Source: Verrucomicrobia bacterium SCGC AAA164-M04 (lineage in GTDB: Bacteria > Verrucomicrobiota > Verrucomicrobiae > Verrucomicrobiales > Akkermansiaceae). Taken from it: a DNA stretch of 8,248 nucleotides. The number at the start of each line of letters is the position of its first letter. Position 1 is the stretch's first letter. Shown piece after piece: positions 5,366 to 8,248 of the stretch. Under the pieces are notes generated by a model. It was not told where the DNA came from. It did no database searches and saw only the letters and a program-made list of their open reading frames with translations. The DNA is taken from NCBI GenBank assembly GCA_000383735.1, contig KB912201.1, forward strand, positions 62,969 through 71,216, given 5' to 3'. A program made the position numbers and the translations under genes.

Positions 5366-6814
5366 CTAGGCCAAGAGATCTTTCACGACCTTGCCATGGA
5401 CATCAGTGAGGCGGTAATCACGACCCTGAAAGCGGTAGGTGAGTTTCTCGTGGTCAAATCCAAGAAGATGCATCCAAGTTGCTTGTAAATCGTGAACGTG
5501 GACCCTGTCACGGGCCACCGAAAAACCAAGTTCATCGGACGCACCGTGGGTGTAACCCCCTTTCACTCCTCCACCAGCCATGACCATAGTGTAACAATCA
5601 GGAAAGTGATCGCGACCAAGGACCGTTCCCTTAGCTGTCCGGCCTTCACGGAATGGAGTCCGCCCAAATTCTCCGCCGAGAACAATTAGGGTGTCGTCAA
5701 AGAGTCCTCGCTCCTTGAGGTCATTGATCAATGCCGCAATAGGTTTATCCATGGTGGCACATTTGTTGGTAAGCCCATCGCGTATGTCTTCCTTTGGATT
5801 TGTCCCGTGGAAATCCCAGCCCCAGTCGAAGAGCTGAACAAAACGAACTCCATCTTCGGCGAGACGCCGCGCGAGAAGGCAGTTGTTAGCGAAGCTCGAG
5901 GCACCGGGTTGAGCGCCGTAGGACTCAAGAGTCTTCTTCGATTCCTTCGAAATATCCATAACCTCGGGGACTGACATTTGCATACGAAAGGCTAGTTCGT
6001 ATTGTGCCATGCGAGTCAGGGTCTCAGGATGAGCAAAATCTTTGGAAGCGGCCTCATTGAGATCACGGAGGGCATCAAGGCTGGAGCGACGCAGGCTACG
6101 ATCCATACCCGGAGGATCAGTGACATAAAGAACAGGATCCCCTTTTGAACGACATTGCACGCCTTGATGGACAGACGGAATAAACCCCGAATCGAAAGAA
6201 CTCTTCCCGCCATTCGGCTGCACTCCACTTGAGATAAGGACCACGTATCCGGGAAGGTTTTGGTTTTCCGATCCCAGACCATAGGTAGTCCAGGCCCCGA
6301 AGGAAGGACGGCCTGGCTGCTGAAAGCCAGTGTGCACGAAAAGCTCAGCGGGAGCATGATTGAAATGATCAGTAGTCATCGAATTGATGATACAGAGATC
6401 GTCAGCCACGCCGTGCAAGTGCGGAATCGCGTCAGACATCCAAAGACCGTTCTTACCATACTGTTTAAAAGTCCGGGGGCTTCCCATCAGTTTGGGGGTT
6501 CCTGAAGTGAAGGCGAACTTCTTCCCCTTGATATATTCGTCCGGGCATTCCTGGCCGTCGCGCGTCACGAGCTCGGGCTTGTGGTCCCACAGATCGAGGT
6601 GGGGCGGTGATCCAGTGAGGTGAAGGTAAATCACCCGCTTCGCCTTGGGCGCGAAGTGCGGTAGCTTAGCAAGGAGGGGATTGTTCGGAGCTTCTAAGCC
6701 CATAGCATCGGACGCGAGCATCTCGCTAAGCGCAACCCCGCCGAGACCCATGGAGCATTGTTTGAAAAAGTGCCGCCGCGTTTTGTATTGCAGGCTTTCT
6801 AACTGTGGATTCAT
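5366..6814 (-). CDS. DUF1501 family protein, Tat-exported
   Basis: This 482-residue protein belongs to DUF1501, a family in the alkaline phosphatase/sulfatase-like superfamily that is abundant in Planctomycetes and Verrucomicrobia; no reaction is established. The N-terminus has a twin-arginine signal, TRRHFFKQC (12-20), followed by a hydrophobic GLGGVALSEML stretch, so it should be exported folded. Family marks are VIYLHLTGSPPHLDLWDHKP (61-80), the Asn-His-rich DHFNHAPAE (149-157), WGWDFHG (331-337), VLGGEFGRTP (378-387), GRDHFPDC (400-407), MAGGGVKGG (412-420), and YRFQGRDYRLTDVHG (460-474). Its length is typical. Asp and His in these motifs resemble metal ligands of the superfamily (inference). 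The start follows the upstream DUF1553 stop by 23 bases, the usual tandem order for this pair. No Shine-Dalgarno is visible. No terminator is evident between it and the selenoprotein candidate (71 bases). Confidence 0.9.
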   Translation of the reverse strand: MNPQLESLQYKTRRHFFKQCSMGLGGVALSEMLASDAMGLEAPNNPLLAKLPHFAPKAKRVIYLHLTGSPPHLDLWDHKPELVTRDGQECPDEYIKGKKFAFTSGTPKLMGSPRTFKQYGKNGLWMSDAIPHLHGVADDLCIINSMTTDHFNHAPAELFVHTGFQQPGRPSFGAWTTYGLGSENQNLPGYVVLISSGVQPNGGKSSFDSGFIPSVHQGVQCRSKGDPVLYVTDPPGMDRSLRRSSLDALRDLNEAASKDFAHPETLTRMAQYELAFRMQMSVPEVMDISKESKKTLESYGAQPGASSFANNCLLARRLAEDGVRFVQLFDWGWDFHGTNPKEDIRDGLTNKCATMDKPIAALINDLKERGLFDDTLIVLGGEFGRTPFREGRTAKGTVLGRDHFPDCYTMVMAGGGVKGGYTHGASDELGFSVARDRVHVHDLQATWMHLLGFDHEKLTYRFQGRDYRLTDVHGKVVKDLLA

Positions 6815-6837
6815 ACGATGAAAATTGGTTGGAGATT

Positions 6838-8248
6838 TTAGCGTTTCATCAAGGTCTCATCAAGATTGAGAAGGATATTCGCAACAACGGTAAGGGAGGC
6901 AAGCTCTACGACATCGATGTCTTTAGGAACTGGACCGATAGGATTGGTGGCCATTTCCTGCGCGAGCTTTTGGTCGGCGGCATACTTGCTGCGTGTAGAA
7001 TCGTATAAAGCGATCAGGCGAGAAGTTTCAAGCTCGTTAGGAGAGCGAGAAAGGCAAAGTTGGAAGCCATGTTTAATCATGGTAGCGACCGACCCTTTGT
7101 GCGCCACCATTCGTCGAGAGAGAGCCTGAGCAGCTTCTATGTAGACCGGGTCATTCAAGGTCACGAGAGCTTGCAACGGCGTGTTGGTATTCCCACGCCG
7201 CACAGTGCAAACCTCGCGATTGGGAGCTCCGAAGGTCGCCATGGAAGGATACGGACTGGAACGACGCCAGCTAGTATAAACGCCACGACGGAACTTATCC
7301 TCGCCAGAGCTTGTGCTCCAATCAGTGCCGCCTCCGAAGGCAGCCTTGAGACCAAGATTTGGCTGGGGCGGACGAACCGGAACACCGTACATTTTCGAAC
7401 TCAACAAACCCGAGACCGCGAGAGCCTGGTCGCGGATCATTTCCGCGGAAAGCCGGACCCGAGGACCACGGGCAACAAGACGATTGTCGGGATCTAGAAC
7501 AGCCATCTCATCGCTGACATGAGAATTCTGGCGATAGACCGATGAAGTGACGAGAAGGCGAAGAAAATTCTTAACATCCCATCCCCCATCCATGAATTCG
7601 ACCGCAAGCCAATCAAGGAGTTCGGGATGAGAAGGCCGTTCGCCCTGAGATCCAAACTCCTCACTTGTAAGGACGATTCCTACGCCGAAGAAATTCTCCC
7701 AAAACCGATTGGCGACTACACGGGCAGTCAGAGGGTTCTCTCGGTCCACCAACCATTTCGCCATCGCGAGTCGGTCAGGATTCGAGCCCTTGGGAAGCGA
7801 GCCGAAAACTTGAGGCACCCCCGGGCCGACCTCTTCCCCAAGACTCAAATAGCTCCCACGAAGTTGAATATGGGTCTTACGATGCCTATCCTTAGGCAGG
7901 TCACGCATAATGGGAACCGAGGTGAGAGGCTTGACGGAGGCCAGTTGCTTTTCGAGATCCGCGAGCTTCTTGGTGACAGCAAGTATGCTGGGATTGGTCT
8001 TACGGTAAACAGCAACTAATTGAGCCTTCTCAGCAGCGCTACGTTTGGCAGGAGAGGTTTTAAGGATTGCTATCATCTCGGAGGAAAGCGCCATGGAAGG
8101 ACCTGCAGAATCAGTTGCCAAAATCCGGAAGTGGCCAAGCGCATGATTTGGATAGCGCTGCAGAAGTCTAAGTTCGAGATCCCGCCCATCGAGAGGTTTA
8201 TTTAACTCGATCACGATATGATGATCCTGACCCAGCGATCCGCCAACC
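6838..8248 (-). CDS. DUF1549/DUF1553 (planctomycete cytochrome c-associated) protein, C-terminal part; 5' end outside window
   Basis: The frame is open to the right edge, so about 469 C-terminal residues are visible. The apparent GTG start at 8214 is internal: reading continues upstream as VGGSLGQDHHIVIELNKPL. The part near the edge (LLQRYPNHALGHFRILATD) is the beta-rich, F5/8-like end typical of the middle of these proteins. Next come a coiled linker rich in Lys/Ala, then THIQLRGSYLSLGEEVGPGVP, and the DUF1553 core: WLVDRENPLTARVVANRFWE, FGSQGERPSHPELLDWLAVEF, LLVTSSVYRQNS, GPRVRLSAEMIRDQAL, and RRGNTNTPLQALVTLNDPVYIEAAQ. Full-length relatives often carry an N-terminal cytochrome c-like (PSCyt1) domain and DUF1549; both would lie outside the window. 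They occur next to DUF1501 genes and are thought to be exported, with function unknown. The stop is TAA, 23 bases before DUF1501. Confidence 0.92.
   Translation of the reverse strand, partial: VGGSLGQDHHIVIELNKPLDGRDLELRLLQRYPNHALGHFRILATDSAGPSMALSSEMIAILKTSPAKRSAAEKAQLVAVYRKTNPSILAVTKKLADLEKQLASVKPLTSVPIMRDLPKDRHRKTHIQLRGSYLSLGEEVGPGVPQVFGSLPKGSNPDRLAMAKWLVDRENPLTARVVANRFWENFFGVGIVLTSEEFGSQGERPSHPELLDWLAVEFMDGGWDVKNFLRLLVTSSVYRQNSHVSDEMAVLDPDNRLVARGPRVRLSAEMIRDQALAVSGLLSSKMYGVPVRPPQPNLGLKAAFGGGTDWSTSSGEDKFRRGVYTSWRRSSPYPSMATFGAPNREVCTVRRGNTNTPLQALVTLNDPVYIEAAQALSRRMVAHKGSVATMIKHGFQLCLSRSPNELETSRLIALYDSTRSKYAADQKLAQEMATNPIGPVPKDIDVVELASLTVVANILLNLDETLMKR

Noticed and set aside
7060..7497. Long plus-strand ORFs opposite DUF1553 and DUF1501
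   Set aside because: They are antisense shadows of well-supported minus-strand coding sequence and show no recognisable domain.

Overview
The window looks like part of a chromosome from a Gram-negative bacterium of the PVC group, most likely a Verrucomicrobiota member (inference). The main reason is the tandem DUF1553/DUF1501 gene pair, a family combination expanded in Planctomycetes and Verrucomicrobia. An IscA/ErpA-type Fe-S carrier and a peptidoglycan glycosyltransferase fit a Gram-negative cell wall, and GC content looks moderate. Many starts lack a good Shine-Dalgarno. UGA is an ordinary stop for several genes here (folD, the DUF374 acyltransferase), so the genetic code is standard.

Layout. 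(1) Positions 1-79 hold the 3' end of rpsI (ribosomal protein S9), followed by an intrinsic terminator. (2) Positions 212-1754, minus strand: a DUF374 lysophospholipid acyltransferase-like gene overlapping folD, with a terminator-like hairpin past folD. (3) Positions 1771-4757, plus strand: a doubtful small ORF, then an ErpA-type Fe-S carrier, a single-pass membrane protein of unknown function, and a GT51 peptidoglycan glycosyltransferase whose transpeptidase domain has lost its catalytic motifs. These genes are tightly packed and probably form an operon. It ends at a symmetric, bidirectional terminator at 4845-4874. (4) Positions 4899-5294, minus strand: a small exported thioredoxin-like protein whose reading frame is interrupted once by an in-frame UGA. 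(5) Positions 5366-8248, minus strand: a DUF1501 Tat-exported protein preceded by the C-terminal part of a DUF1549/DUF1553 protein that runs off the right edge.

The main discovery is the gene at 4899-5294. An apparent stop splits it into a signal-peptide half and a cytosolic-looking half, but the two halves share one frame. Reading UGA as selenocysteine gives a 131-residue secreted protein with a U-P-L-C motif at residues 50-53, the selenium version of a thioredoxin CxxC site. A hairpin with a GU-containing loop lies at the spacing expected of a bacterial SECIS element. The Sec residue and Cys53 are the only two redox residues in the protein. I therefore annotate it as a candidate selenoprotein rather than as two hypothetical ORFs or a pseudogene. 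The second notable item is the pseudo-transpeptidase class A PBP and its co-encoded membrane protein.
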